DNA of 64,000 nucleotides from Ecdyonurus torrentis (taxonomy: Eukaryota > Arthropoda > Insecta > Ephemeroptera > Heptageniidae): the NCBI GenBank assembly GCA_949318235.1, contig OX439137.1, forward strand, positions 11,331,532 through 11,395,531, written 5' to 3'. Below, piece after piece: positions 50,342-62,844 of this stretch. Position 1 is the stretch's first letter. Each line of letters starts with the position of its first letter. A program made the translations under genes and the position numbers. Under the pieces are notes generated by a model. That model saw only the letters and a program-made list of their open reading frames with translations. It was not told where the DNA came from and did no database searches.

Positions 50342-53300
50342 TTAGCGTTGCATCTTCTCGATGATTGGCATGACCATGTCAAATGTTGGACGTTTGCCGG
50401 GGTCCTCGTTCATGCAGATTTTAATTAGTTTTGCTAGGTGAGAGGAGATACCAGGTGGTACTGTTACTCTCAAGCCTTCCAGAGCAATCTGCAATCATAA
50501 ATAATAAAGATATAGTATAGTTTCATACAAATGAAAGGTAACCGTTTAAACTCTTCTATGGTTAGTTTATGCTCACATTGTTTTCCATTCACCAGTTTTT
50601 ACTAATTAAAATATAGGCCAATGTGATTTTGTATCAAATCTTTTAATTTTTATGAGGTATTATACTTCACACTTTTAATGTTTTCTACCTTTGAAAAATA
50701 TTGTACTAGTGGTTAACTTATAAGTTATGATCTTTCCGTTATTACTGCAAACAGAAAAAAAGTTTGTTACCTTCATGCCACACTCCATGGGAGAGAGGTC
50801 TGCAAAAGGCACTTCACGAGTAGCTAACTCCCACAGTAAGATGGAGAAGCTCCACATGTCACAAGCTTCCCAATTACGTTCCTTCAAACTCTTCGTCAGG
50901 GCTGAAAACATAAATTTTTTATATTTTTTAATTACAGTGAAGAAAATGATTCATTGCAGTAATTTTTATTTTTAAATATTTCTATTTAGTACATTAGGAG
51001 TGAAAATATTTGAATATTTGTTGCAGCAAAAAAAAAAAGGGGGGGGGGGATACTTTGAGTTGTTATTTCTTTAAAGCGCAGGACAGCAGTCAAATTCTTA
51101 TCCCTTTTAGTTGGATAGGATAAGAAATATGGCTTCCTATAATATGGTTGATAATACAAATCAACCAATAGGAAGCGGTATTTCTTATCCTATCCAACTA
51201 AAAGCAATAAAAAATTGACCGCTGTCCTACGCTTTAATATGTGTCCAGCAAGTACGCAACTTTTGGAATTCATGTCATGAAATCTAGGACTAAAATAGAA
51301 ATTTTAAAGTAATTTGCCTACTTTACAAGTTTTCTTTCCAGTTTGAGAGGCTACAGACAAGTTAAGACATACATGTATATAGGTAATATGTGAATGTATA
51401 AAGGTAACATCTTTTGTGATTCCCATAAAAATACAGTAGTCAGATTTCACATATAAAAATACATACCCTCAGGAGAGAACCATGCAGGTTGGTAGATGCG
51501 GAAACGTTCTTGGAAGGAGAATTTTGCATCAGCCATGTTGATTTTAGCTGTCAAATCATCATCAATCTAGAAAAAAAAAAAGTTAAAGCAGTCATTTGTC
51601 ATTGTCAATAGTTTACCTGTATAGTTGAAATTTTATAAATTACAACAAAACAAGAAAAACAATGGGGAAAATATGAATATGATAATATTTGTATAAGATA
51701 AAATACCAGTAAAAAATACAAATAAGTACAGTAAGGTTTTTCTGAAGACAAAAAATAAATAAATAGTTTCTGTTTCAATCTAAAACAGCAATATTTTTTT
51801 TTTTTTTTTTTTTTTAATTGTGGGATCAGCAGAAGTATTATGTAATATTCATTTCATTAATGGGTAACAATGTAAAAAATAATAAAATGCTTTTGTAATT
51901 ATAATGAGCTAACAAGTTAGAAGTAAAAATTGAATGAAGCAAATCGATTGTGTTGGGAACAATATGTGTAACTCTTTTTTTGTCAGGCGAAGCAAAATGT
52001 GTAAGTCGTTTTTTGTCACGCTAAGCAATATGTGTATCTCGTTTTTTGTCACGCTAAGCAATATGTGTAAGTCGTTCCCGAACGTAATGGAGATGGCGCT
52101 CGACTTACACATATTGCTTCATGTGACAAAAAACGAGATACACAAATACACATATTGCTTAGCGTGACAAAAAATGACTTACACATTTTGCTTCACCTGA
52201 CAAAATACGAGTTACACATATTGTTCGCAACACAATCGAAATACTGCTATGCTCATAAATATTAAAAAATATACATATATACAGTATATCGATCTTGTTG
52301 CGAAAAAAAAGCCCTATCTCGTTTTTTGTCAGTGGAAGCAAAAGGCGTATCTCGTATTTTGTCAGTGGAAGCAAAAGGCCTATCTCGAGCGCTATCGCCA
52401 TAACGTTCGGGAACGAGATAGGCCTTTTGCTTCCACTGACAAAATACGAGATAGGCCTTTTTATCGCAATAAGATCGATATGTAAAAATCATGCTTGCAT
52501 AAAATGGATAGTACACACAGACATTTGTATAATTGCTTTGGTAGACAGAATTGTAATGCTTATTAAGGCACTGACCATGACGTGATAAGAGTTGAGATGG
52601 TACTGAGAGATGGTCCTCTCAATACTGTGCAAGAACGCCATGCCTCTAGCGACTCCCAGCGCCAGACGTAGCGCCTGAGCAGTGTCAACCACAACTTGCT
52701 CTCCATGCTCCTCGTGAAGCAGACGGAACAGAGAGCCCTGGGGCATCCATTGACTGATGACGATCAGGCGAGGAGGAGAGTTAGAGCAGCCAATCACAGG
52801 CAGTACATTAGGGTGGGAGAAGATTCTGTAACCAACCACATCAAAGTTTTACTTTGCTGTGCTACTCTAATTATTGATAACCATAACCATATTGCTATCA
52901 AATCCTAATAATTATAGTTTTCTTTAATATAATAGCAATGACATTTTTATTTTAGTTTTAAATTTGAGAAATTGCTCTATAAATTCATAAAAAAAAATTA
53001 AATTTAATGCAATTTATTTGATTTATTTATGTAATAGTATTTAATGCTACTGTATTTTAAAAATAATATAATATAGGCCTATATATTGCTGTAATAAAAA
53101 TATAATCAATTTTATTGTTTCAATTCAATCACTAACACAACAAAATAGCACTTGTTTATTTTTATAATATGTGGTTAAAATTAAATAGAAAAAAAAAGTG
53201 CCACGCTTGATAATTACCTGAGTTTTGGGAACTCCTCATTGAAGTCCCGAGAGATACGTGGCGTGCATTCTCTGATAGCCAAGATCTTAGCCACGATGTC

Positions 53301-56300
53301 ATTCTTCTGCCAGCGTCCTCGCCAAGTTTCCCCTGACGGTGTCTCTGCAATCCTTGTGTGCAAGGACAGCTCACCAATATCAATACCCTTGTGGCGGGAG
53401 AGCGTTGCGTCACCTGAAGTTTAAAGTTTAACACAAATTTGTGTTATCAATCTAAGCAATTAATGCAATCAATGAAAACTTTTTGAAATGTATTTAATTC
53501 ATTTTTTATTCCATTAAGAAATAGTACAGTTCAACTACTTTGCTATCTATGTGGAGTGAAAGAAACTGTGACTGAGAAGTATGAGAGCAGTGTGTTACGG
53601 TGGTTTGTTCATTTTGTGAGAATGGGTGATGAAAGAATAGCAAAGCAGGTATTTCATAGTAGAGTGGATGGAAGGAGAGATAGAGGCAGGCCTAAAACAT
53701 CATGGTCTGAGGTGGTTGGAAGATGTTTGAGAAATAAGAATTTACATAGTATGAGATGCAAAAGAAAGTGTATGAAACAAGGTATGAGACTGGAGGAGGC
53801 AAGTGAAGTATGTCAGGCTATGAAGTTGTGGAGGTCTATCACTGGGTCAGGATAAAACAACTGTGTTGTTGGCTTACCCTAAAAGGGATTATTGCGTCAT
53901 GATATGTATGTATGTAGTATGTATGCTATCTATTATTACTAGGGACCGGATTTTCAGTTTAGAAAATGTACATTTTCAGTACTGAATTCAGTCCAGTTTT
54001 TTTGCATAATCAGTTTGCAAAAACAGCAAAATCAGTTCACTTTCAGTTTAATTATACAAAAACAGTGAAATTCAGTTTTGATAATTTTTAACTTATAGAA
54101 ACAAAAATTTATCGATAAAGAAGCATAAAATTTATATTTTTTATGAAAAATAATAATAATAATAAAAATTTGTTAAATTATTATCTGATACACTTTAATA
54201 GCCAGTATTAAGGAGAGCTTTTCTTGTATTTTTGAATTTCTTTTAAACATTTTTTTTTATTAGTGTTCAGTTGAATTCAGATAGTTTTGAGATATGCATA
54301 AAAAATAATTATTTCAAAGTATATTATTCTCTCTCTCTCCCTCTTTTTTTGTTTTTTGTTTTTGTTTTTGTTTTTGTTTTTGTTTGTTTGTTTGTTTCTT
54401 TCTTTTTTTTAACACGTTATTTTAAGTTTTTGTACGGTAAAAGTCTATTTTCATTTTCAGTTTCCAAAACTGAGAAAAACTGGTAAAAACTGACAAAAAC
54501 TTAAAATAACTGACCCAGTTTACAAATTTCAAAAACAGTTTTTTTCAGTCCAAACTTTTTTGCATTTTTGGCAATAAAACTTCATGATTCGTGGACATCT
54601 GAACTCAGATGTAACCTAGCACGCATATTTCAAAAACTGAACAAACTGGAGATCCGGTCCCTAATTATTACTATTAGTATATTTTTTTTCTATGTGAATT
54701 GGCATGCATTGATTACTCAATAATCATACAAAGTAGTGGGGGGAGGGGGGGGGGGGACTTACGACTTCTGGTCTTGAGTCCCAGCCAGCTCTGGTCCTTG
54801 AATTGGATTTTCTTCAGATCTTGTCCATTTTCAACTGCCAGCTCTGTGAACATTAAAAATGGAATCAATATAACATGTTTTCTAAACATGTAAACATTAA
54901 ATTACAACAACTCTTTAATTAAACAATTACATGCTATGTGAAAGGAAAAAAATAGACATTTCTAATTATATGACAATTTTCAAAAATATAGCTCTTAATT
55001 TTTTAGGCTTCAATGTATAACGAGAAAAATATACCCTAATTTTAAATGGTTTAATCGTGATCAAGTGTATGACATAGCTTCCTTACCATGCAGTTTCTTG
55101 GAGAGAGGTCCACGTGCTTTATCCAGAGGAGTATCTCCATCCTTGTTAGCAACAGACACCAGCGCTCCTTGAGCTACCAAATCCTCTGCGATCGTCTGAT
55201 ATCCCCAGAAACAGGCGTAGTGCAGCGCTGTGTTACCATGCTCATTGGTGAAGTTAACGTCAGCCTTTTGACGTAGCAGCTGGGAAACACGCAAGTTGTT
55301 ATTAAAATTGTGCTCGTTTTTAATCCAAATATGACAAAACGTATGTACTTTAAAACACAGATTATTCTAAAACATTATCAAGAAGTGAAGATTACAGGGC
55401 ACTTTATACTGTGCTCCCCCCCCCCCCCCCCCCCCCACACCTAATGACCCAACTTAAAACGTGGATTAAAACATTTTATACCTACATAATTGGGGAACAA
55501 AATTGACTTTGTGCAAAAAGAACTAACTTATTTGTAATCCAATTACCCCCCCCCCCCTTTATTATTATTATTTTTTATTTATTGCAATTTTTTTTCTCCA
55601 ACAATACCACTAAATGCAGACATTTATTATACTGTACTGTACATACTATAAAATGTAGGAATATATATATTATGTTTGTAAACCCCTGTGCCCTTGTTCT
55701 AAAACCAGTCACAATTCATTTTATTTTTATTTTTTTATTTATTATTATTATATAGGTATATATATAGGCCTATATATATATATATATATTCAAAAAAGTG
55801 GGGGGGGGGGGTACAAACAACATTATTATCCCCTATATTTAAAAAAAATACTCACAACAAATAGTATTGAAAAATTTTTAGATTTACGTCTAACGAAAGT
55901 CTGCGTCCTCCACTTCTATATCTATCCTCCTCACAAGTAAATAAAGTAATTTCTCCTCACCACTAGAGAAATCAAAAATTTCTCTATGTACTTACCATAT
56001 GCAAGATATCCCTATGTCCATGAGCTGCAGCCAGATGTAAAGGAGTATCATCTCCTCTATTAGTTGCATTGATCCGAGCACCACGTTGTATTAGCAGCTC
56101 TACCAACTTTGTATGACCTTCTTTAGAGGCCCAATGAAGAGGACTGAAGCCATGATCATCACTATAAAAATACATACAGTAGTTTAGTTATGTGGTTTTA
56201 AGTGAATGTGACAGGTTATGACATCATGCATAATATATCATGGCGTTTTCAACTAAACTACTGTACTCTGTTTTTTTTCGTTTTTTTTTTTTTATAGCAA

Positions 56301-57604
56301 AATTTAGCATAATGTATTTAGAAGGTCAAATTTTGTTATGGAGAAAAAAATACAATGAAATGTTAAAAAAAAAAAAATAAATAAATGTTTTATAAACTGA
56401 CATTAATCTCCAAGAATCTAAAGACTTACCAAAAAATTTTAAGCCCCTAAAAAATACCAAGTATTCTCACTCCATGAATTCTTAGTAATTTTAACGTTGT
56501 CAAATGGTTACGATTGCCATTTAACTGCATTGATTAAGGTTTTTCAATGGTTTTGGTGACAGTACTTGGTATTTTCTAGGAACTGTATGTAATATTAAAA
56601 TGTGCAATTGAAGTAATTGCATGAATATGGAACTACTTTATTGTATGTACCTAACCAAATTTCTGTGATGATAAAAATATTGTAAAAAATAAATTAATTA
56701 ATTAAAAAAAAAAAATCGAGCAAAATTTGAGTGCACCCTACATTCAATGATTTTGTAGATGCAGTTTCTATGCAAACAAAAATTAACAATAGAAATGATG
56801 CCTATTTCTGTATGTTTAAACAGAGGTCACAAAGATGAAAGAATCGTTCACAGTTCACACGATGCAACTATTTTATTAAATTTTCATGCAATCAAATTTT
56901 TTCGCACAATGTAAATATTACTATATAGTACAGTACATGCTGTATAATTTTTTTATTGTGTAGTGGCCGATTTTACTTATTTATTATTATTATTCTTGCC
57001 ATACATACATGCTTTATTTTGTATTAAAATATATAAATATTGGAAATGATGTTATTATTTTTGTATTCATATATAAATCCGTATCTTTTGGTAGCCAAAT
57101 TTGGTACTGTGGTACACATATTTTATATGTATATTTGTACGCACAGCATCCATTCAAAAAAACAACAATACCATATATGGGTATTGGGCAGGGTCCACCC
57201 AAAATTACACACAAAATCATCTGCTCTCAAATATGCAGGAAGAAAAAAAAATTCATAATATGTCAAGTATTAAATTGATAAAGTTAAAACTTAAGTATAG
57301 TTCTATTTCTAGCTATATTGACTCATAACTCATAAAATTAGACAAACTATACATAGGGATGAAGGCTAGACGATTAAAAAAAAGTCATGCGACGAATTGT
57401 TTTTACTAGACACAACTAAAAACATGGTGGTTTAAAAAAAGGTGTAAAAATAAAAAAAAATAAAAACAACAAACTATTTTTTGGCAAATAATCAAAATAC
57501 ATAATAAAAACTTACCCTTGATTCATGTCATGTTCGATATCATCAAGCCACATTCGAACTTGCATGGAATTTCCTTCTCGACACCAATGAAATATATCCT
57601 CCAT
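50342..57604 (-). CDS. ilk: Integrin-linked kinase, ILK (complete, 9 exons)
   Basis: Scaffold pseudokinase of focal adhesions, 450 residues (human ILK 452). Coding exons in transcript order: 57604-57516, 56161-55996, 55279-55087, 54843-54763, 53413-53218, 52825-52576, 51566-51467, 50901-50771, 50488-50342. All junctions are GT..AG and the total is 1353 nt in one frame. Exons 1-3 encode the N-terminal ankyrin repeats (about residues 1-150, with [27 protein letters not shown] and [11 protein letters not shown]), which bind PINCH in known ILKs. Residues about 190-450 form the kinase-like domain that binds parvin. K219 sits in IVAKIL, but the catalytic-loop Asp is not present ([10 protein letters not shown]), and DFG is replaced by MADAK (D338). 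These are the family's normal pseudokinase changes, not damage. Start: ATG in MEDIF matches the conserved N terminus. The gene converges on nek2 and its introns hold several mobile elements. Confidence 0.97.
51071..51237. mobile_element. TTAA-flanked MITE in ilk intron 7
   Basis: A 167-bp inverted repeat with TTAAAGCGCAGGACAGC at the left and GCTGTCCTACGCTTTAA at the right. Inner arms share TTGGATAGGATAAGAAAT and its inverse. The TTAA edges match families A and B. Confidence 0.85.
51943..52240. repeat. Family I hairpin with 33-bp repeat units, copy 1 (ilk intron 6)
   Basis: A 298-bp palindrome. The ends are ATCGATTGTGTTG and CAACACAATCGA. The left arm has 33-bp units (TGTCA at 51981, 52014, 52047), each with an AAGCAATATGTGTATCTCGT-type phrase then a T-run and TGTCA. 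The right arm has the inverse units (TGACA at 52124, 52165, 52198), with an 8-bp insertion in one. A unique centre, GTTCCCGAACGTAATGGAGA, joins the arms. It lies between ilk exons 6 and 7. Confidence 0.85.
52288..52479. repeat. Family I hairpin with 33-bp repeat units, copy 2 (ilk intron 6)
   Basis: A 192-bp palindrome, 47 bp from copy 1. ATCGATCTTGTTGCGA and the inverse AAGATCGAT form the ends. Units GGAAGCAAAAGGCCTATCTC.. recur at 33 bp (TGTCA at 52327 and 52360). The centre GCGCTATCGCCATAACGTTC is the inverse of the centre of copy 1, so the two are related elements in opposite orientation with different unit sequences. Confidence 0.85.
53556..53855 (+). pseudogene. Non-LTR retrotransposon relic: C-terminal end of reverse-transcriptase polyprotein
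   Basis: An open stretch of 99 codons, antisense to ilk inside its intron 4. It contains the arrangement [20 protein letters not shown], then [12 protein letters not shown]. This R-W-F-x-H..R-M and RGRP-K-T-W layout is typical of the C-terminal tail of LINE-type ORF2 proteins, after the reverse transcriptase. No RT domain precedes it, so it is a 5'-truncated copy. A TATGTATG simple repeat follows at 53905-53930 and may be the element's 3' tail. Family assignment beyond LINE is not possible here. Confidence 0.75.
53940..54663. mobile_element. hAT-type non-autonomous transposon with 8-bp TSD
   Basis: A 724-bp element in ilk intron 4. The ends are TAGGGACCGGAT and the inverted ATCCGGTCCCTA. It is flanked by a perfect 8-bp duplication ATTATTAC (53932-53939 and 54664-54671). 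Both sub-terminal parts are crowded with short CAGTTT/AAACTG motifs, as expected for hAT transposase binding regions. There is no transposase ORF. The inner end lies 100 bp from exon 4 of ilk and 85 bp after the LINE relic. Confidence 0.85.
55417..55437. repeat. Poly-C tract in ilk intron 2
   Basis: A run of about 21 C. Shorter C or G runs occur at 55546, 55799, 54738, 51041, 34303 and 18907, several in ilk introns. Confidence 0.9.
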
Positions 57605-58184
57605 CTTTTACTTTAATTAATTTTCTATTAATTAATAGTTAAAAACCTCTAACTTCCTATATGATTATAGAGTAAGTTACTCTAAATGACTATAAATAGA
57701 CGCGTCTCTCACTCTTTCAAAGAAACAAACCCACGTAAAGAGAAAATTACGAAATAGAACACACAAAAAAACACACTGTTTTATTTTTTTATATTAGAAC
57801 TTAATTTATATATAATTTATATATTTTTAATATTGATATTTTATATTTATGCATTAAATAATACATAAATTATAAATTTAATTAAAAATGATGGTTAAAT
57901 TAAGTGTAATTAACGTTTAAATTAGAGTAAATTGACACATATTACTCACTCCTACAGCTGCTACGCCCACTTTTTTGTGTGTCATAAAACTCTGGTGCTA
58001 AAATTATGAACTAAAATTTAAAATATATTTCTAGCGCCAGCAATTTAAAACTTTGTTTTGCTACTTAAATCTTACTATATAAGAATTTGCTTTAATATCT
58101 TGATAAAGATTTTCTTGGCAAGTTCTTAGAAACATTTTACCAATATCTTAGTTCCTGGCGAGTTCTTAACAAGAACTTATAATC

Positions 58185-58266
58185 TTAACCTGTTCAAAAC
58201 GGAGCACGTCATATTACGTGCTGAACGTTATGGAATAAGCGAAAAACTCTGTCGTGAACAGGTTAA
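58185..58266. mobile_element. Short TTAA-flanked MITE (TTAACCTGTTC)
   Basis: 82 bp, TTAACCTGTTC to GAACAGGTTAA. An inner hairpin AGCACGT..ACGTGCT lies off centre. It is upstream of ilk. Confidence 0.65.
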
Positions 58267-59391
58267 TTATGATTTCTTGTCAAGATCCTAGCTAATTTCT
58301 TGAAAATAATAAAAACAAATCTTGGCAAATTCTGTTTCAATATTGGCAAAATTTGTTAGAGACACATAATAGATATTTTAAGGTATGTATATAATAAAAA
58401 ATATATAATAATAATAATAATAAAACTTTGAACTGACCGATAAGGCTTTCCCTTGGTTGGATTATTGTAATATATTTTGTGTTTAAAAAAATAGTAATAA
58501 AAAATAATAATTGTTCTGTTCATCAATTTTTATATAATAATTATTATACATATACATATGACAAATACTGTACACATTAAATATAATTCTCATTTATTAA
58601 TAATAATAACCCATTAAAAATTATCATTTACTTTTTTTTTCACACACAATTAACAAAAAAAGAAGACAAAAAGAATGTTATTAAATGTTAAGAGCATTAT
58701 TTAAATATATAAATTATAACAATAAATTTTAATTGCCAAAAAAAAGAAAGAAGAGAAATATAATTATAACGACAAAATAAAAACATTGCACAAATAACTT
58801 TTAAATTTTTCATATAATTTCTAATGGCCTTGTCCACACAGTGCAATATATTTGCAATAAACTTAAAATACATGGGAAATTCAATTGTTATTGAAATCAA
58901 ATTTATCTGAAAAATATTGCATTGTGTAAACAAGGCTCCATAATAATACAAAACAAAAATTATTATAGAAATATCAACAAAATAGAGAAAGATAAAAAAA
59001 AAAGACACCAAAATTAATAAATTTTTATCTACAAAGATTATCTACATTTGTCATTTAAAATAATGTAAATTATAATTTTTAAAAAAAAAAATGTTACTCT
59101 CATTAATTATAGAAAAACGAGAGCATCAATTAATATTTCTTTTGTAAAATTAGTTGTTATTATTATTTTTTTGGATCTAATATATCTAAGATATGTAACA
59201 GCTTTTAATATATACAACTTAAAATGCATTTAAGGCTCTTTTTTTTTCCTATTATAACTCATTGTTAAAAAGAAAATAATATGGAATACAATATTAGGAA
59301 ACATAATATAATAATAAGCCGCCAAATAATATTAATAGATAAGACATACAAAAAAGGGGGTTCAAAGAGAAAATAATCAAACTTACAGCCC

Positions 59392-59752
59392 ATGTAACAA
59401 CACTACGTGCTAGCAGACGACTTAGAGTTCATTTCTTGATTTTAACATGCTTGCTAAAGGGCGAACGAAGCAGCTATAACTTGATTTTTTTTTTCCTGAT
59501 GCTAAAATTAAGATGGACCACAAAGTTATTGTTTTCCATTGTCCACTGGATGAAATAAAAGTAATTGAATTAGTTGAAATTCAGGAAAACAATAGATTTG
59601 AAGCTCAATAAGCTACAGTTTAAAAATTTCAGTACCGAGAAAAGTTCTAATGTTAGTTCTAGCTAGCTGCTTCATTCCCCTATGAAAGAGCATGTTAAAT
59701 CTAAACAGGAACACAAAGTTGTCTGCTAACACTTTATTAGTGTTGTGTTCTG
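59392..59752. mobile_element. Inverted-repeat element upstream of ilk
   Basis: Outer arms AACAACACTACGTGCTAGCA and the inverse of TGTCTGCTAACAC..AGTGTTG. Inner arms CTTGCTAAAGGGCGAACGAA and the inverse of TTCATTCCCCTATGAAAG. It is about 360 bp with no ORF. Confidence 0.55.
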
Positions 59753-60926
59753 TTCTGGGTGTGTTTATTTTCTTACTAAACCTCCTTTTGCAAATGATCT
59801 GTTGAAATAATTTTTGCCAATATTGGTTGCAAATATAATTATTGCCTTTTTTTTTCTCTTCTGTAATTTAATAAATAAAATAACAATTATTTAAATGGAC
59901 AATTTACTAAAATTGTATTCCATCAAAACTAAAAAATTAGAAAAATAGAGGAAAAAATATCTCACCTTTTATTTTTTTCCCCCCAATAATTTTCATTTAC
60001 ATAATGTTAAAAATATTATTCTAATTATACAAGTTTTTTTATTTTTGTACTATTTTTTTTTTTATTATTTCCCTCTATTTTTCTACAGTTAAAAAGAGAT
60101 CTAAATAATATCTGAATGGATATGCAAAAAGTGATTAATTAATGAAGAAAAAATTACAATTATAACTAAAAATATATTATTGGACAATAATAACATTATG
60201 AACTCTATGAAAAAATATTAATTATTTTATTTATTTTATATAATATCTCTTTTTTTTATATATATATTCATGGTTTTGCCATCAAAAAATAAACTATTAT
60301 ACACCATCAAGTATTTTTTTAAAAGTTTTTTTTTTTCATAAAGTCCATTTATTTAGTGACATTTTATTGATTTTTTTTTTATCTAAAAAGCATTTTTTTA
60401 AGCATTTTTTTACCTTAAAACTTACAGAGATGAGAGAGCTCTAAAAATTTATTTACATTATTATATAATTTTTTTTAATAACAATACTATTTTCTATTAT
60501 GAATATATTTTCATAACAATAAATGTTATTTAAAAAAAAAATGGGAATTTTGGAGAAAAGCTGCCGTTTAATTCACATAATCAAACATTTAAAAAATAAT
60601 ATAATTTCATAATGAAATTTTATACATATATAATAAAATTAACACCATTTTAATAGATAAAAACAAAGTAGGGAGAAAAAAACTTTGAATTTTTATATGC
60701 GAAGAGAAAGAAACAATAAAAGTTTTTAGAATACACACTTTTTTATTATTTTTTCAATTTATATCTTAACTATAGGTATCATTAAATTTTATTTTAAGTT
60801 CTTCATGATCATTTTTAATTTCAGTATTTATAAAGAATAAAAAAGTAACAAACATTTTTTAATTTTTAAAAAAAAGGGAGTATAGCCTGTTATGGAAAAT
60901 GACCCATCATGGCTAGATATGATAAA

Positions 60927-61243
60927 TTTGAAGAAAAGGATAGGAGAGACCAGCAAGGAACCTTACCATTGACTAATCAAGGAACAACTGTTTTGAAGCC
61001 AACTACAAGCAATTTCGCTCATATCCGCTTCCGTTTCGACTTACTACGCATGCGTTGTAGGAGAAATGGAAGCGGATGTGACCGAACTCGCTTATAGTCG
61101 GCCTCAAAACCATTGTTCCTTTACTAGTCAATAGTGAAGAGAGTCCCATTGTTCAATGCTAGCAAGATTTTCACCAAATTATGTGACCCTCTTCACTATG
61201 GTATAAGGCCCTTGCTGATTTTCTAATATCCTTTTCTTTCAAT
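60927..61243. mobile_element. Family D inverted-repeat element, copy 5, interrupted by family C
   Basis: The left arm GAAAAGGATAGGAGAGACCA is followed by CAGCAAGGAACCTTACC and then the family C insertion. The remaining interior and the right arm (ATAAGGCCCTTGCTG) run to 61243. Confidence 0.8.
60968..61133. mobile_element. Family C MITE, copy 3, inserted into a family D element
   Basis: About 166 bp, with the same palindrome. It interrupts the left arm of the family D element at 60927-61243 between CCTTACC and TAGTGAAGAG. The uninterrupted right arm reads, inverted, CCATAGTGAAGAG. Confidence 0.87.
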
Positions 61244-62844
61244 TTTATCACTAGAAAAAAAAAAGGCAAATCAATTTTACATTTTTTGGAAATAACAAAC
61301 ACAATTAGTTATTGTAATTGTGTTATTTTTCTAACCTTATAAGAAAATAATTACAATTTAATTAATAGTACAGTATTCACATCTTATTTTATAAAACCAT
61401 TAAAAATTGAGACTATTCATAAAAATTGGCCATATAAACTTTTAGATTAATTTTTTACAAGTCCGTTGCTTGTAAAAAATTATTTCGTTTTTAAAGAAAT
61501 AAAAAAATTGCATCTTTAACTAATTTAATTGAGTGTTTACACTTTTACTTAAAAAATAAAATGATCATTAAGAACCTAGAGAGATTTTGTATTTATTTTT
61601 TTCTTATTAATAGCTTCTACAAGTGCTTTGTAACTGGTGCAGTAAAAGCTTCCAACTCATCATTTTTATATATATTTTTTAAATCTATATCTTCCATTTT
61701 TTTTTCTTTTTTATATAAGTTAAACTTTAAAAATTAAAAAGTTCATTATTAGCGCATAAATTATTTATATTAATTAAGGGTTTCCTTTTATTAATCAAAG
61801 TTTAACTATATATATTTTGTAATTATATGAAATGTAGTTTGAAAATAATAATAATTCCAGAGAAAAAAAATCCTGTTTACCAGTAATAAACGTATTTACC
61901 TCTCTGTTAAGCCTGATTTTATTATTATTTTAGATTACACTACATTAAAAATAATTAGACAAAAAAAAATCTCTTGCAAATATACTTTTTTCTTAACATC
62001 AATTTCCAATCACAGAATTAATATACATTTAATTAAATTCTCACTTCCTATATGGTATTTTGTATAATAATATTAGCAGAAAAAAAAAAAAGGATATAAT
62101 TATATCATTTTAATAATTAAAGCATTTTTAAGTCAATAGTTTATAATAAAATTTCTGCTAATATATATAAATAAGAAGCCAATACTTTTTTTTCTTTTCT
62201 ATATTACATATTTACTATTTCATTTTAAATTTCAGCAAAGTTTTATAATTTAAATGGCAGTTTTTAATTCACAATATTTAATTTTTAAATCATTTTTCTA
62301 TCTTGTAAATAAGATAGTGTCTTTGTAATTAAAGTACAAGAACTTATACCTCCAACTAATCACAAGCGTGGTATGCACGTGCCTACAGTGGCCATAAAGG
62401 TGGCCTCATAATTTACATACGAGTCCCTTTTAGAATTCAGAAGTTGACTTTTTAAGAAACATTTCAAAAAAATAAAAAATAAAAAAAATCTTACAATATT
62501 TTTTTTTCCTTCTATCAGGTATCATCATTTAAAAAAATACACTCCAAACTTTGCTAAAAGATATGAAATAGTAAATCCCTTAATCCCCTCCCTTGCTCTT
62601 TATATTCCTCTTTTATCAATTCTTCAATCCAATTTTTGTCTATTATATTAATATATAATATTTTTTTAATTATAATGTGCATTAAAAATGTTGCCATATT
62701 ATTATATATATTTTTTTGTTATTATTAATGTTTCTCTCTTTATGCAGGTGGATGTGGGTGGGGGTGAGGTAAGAAGGTGGATGGTATGGGAGTTGAAGAA
62801 GCATTATTAGAGGAAGAAGAAGGAGCAGGGGAGGGGGCTGTATG

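Larger units (their letters stand above)
57605..62844. other. Region upstream of ilk
   Basis: Contains two TTAA or inverted-repeat elements, the nested D/C pair and long A+T-rich DNA. It must include the ilk promoter and any 5' UTR, but no reliable motif was found. Confidence 0.5.

Noticed and set aside
51943..52479. CRISPR-like array, because of regular 33-bp units
   Set aside because: The repeats are contiguous without spacers, inverted across a centre, in an intron of an animal gene. This is not a CRISPR array.
57009..57328. Overlapping ORFs upstream of ilk exon 2
   Set aside because: They lie in ilk intron 1, are open on both strands with no conserved motif, and are explained by chance.
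50302..57604. ILK kinase-motif losses as a sign of pseudogenisation
   Set aside because: Absent HRD and DFG motifs are normal in ILK, and the reading frame and splice sites are intact.
59380..59400. Possible 5' UTR exon of ilk ending at a GTAAGT donor on the minus strand
   Set aside because: A single donor-like motif next to an inverted-repeat element. There is no further support.
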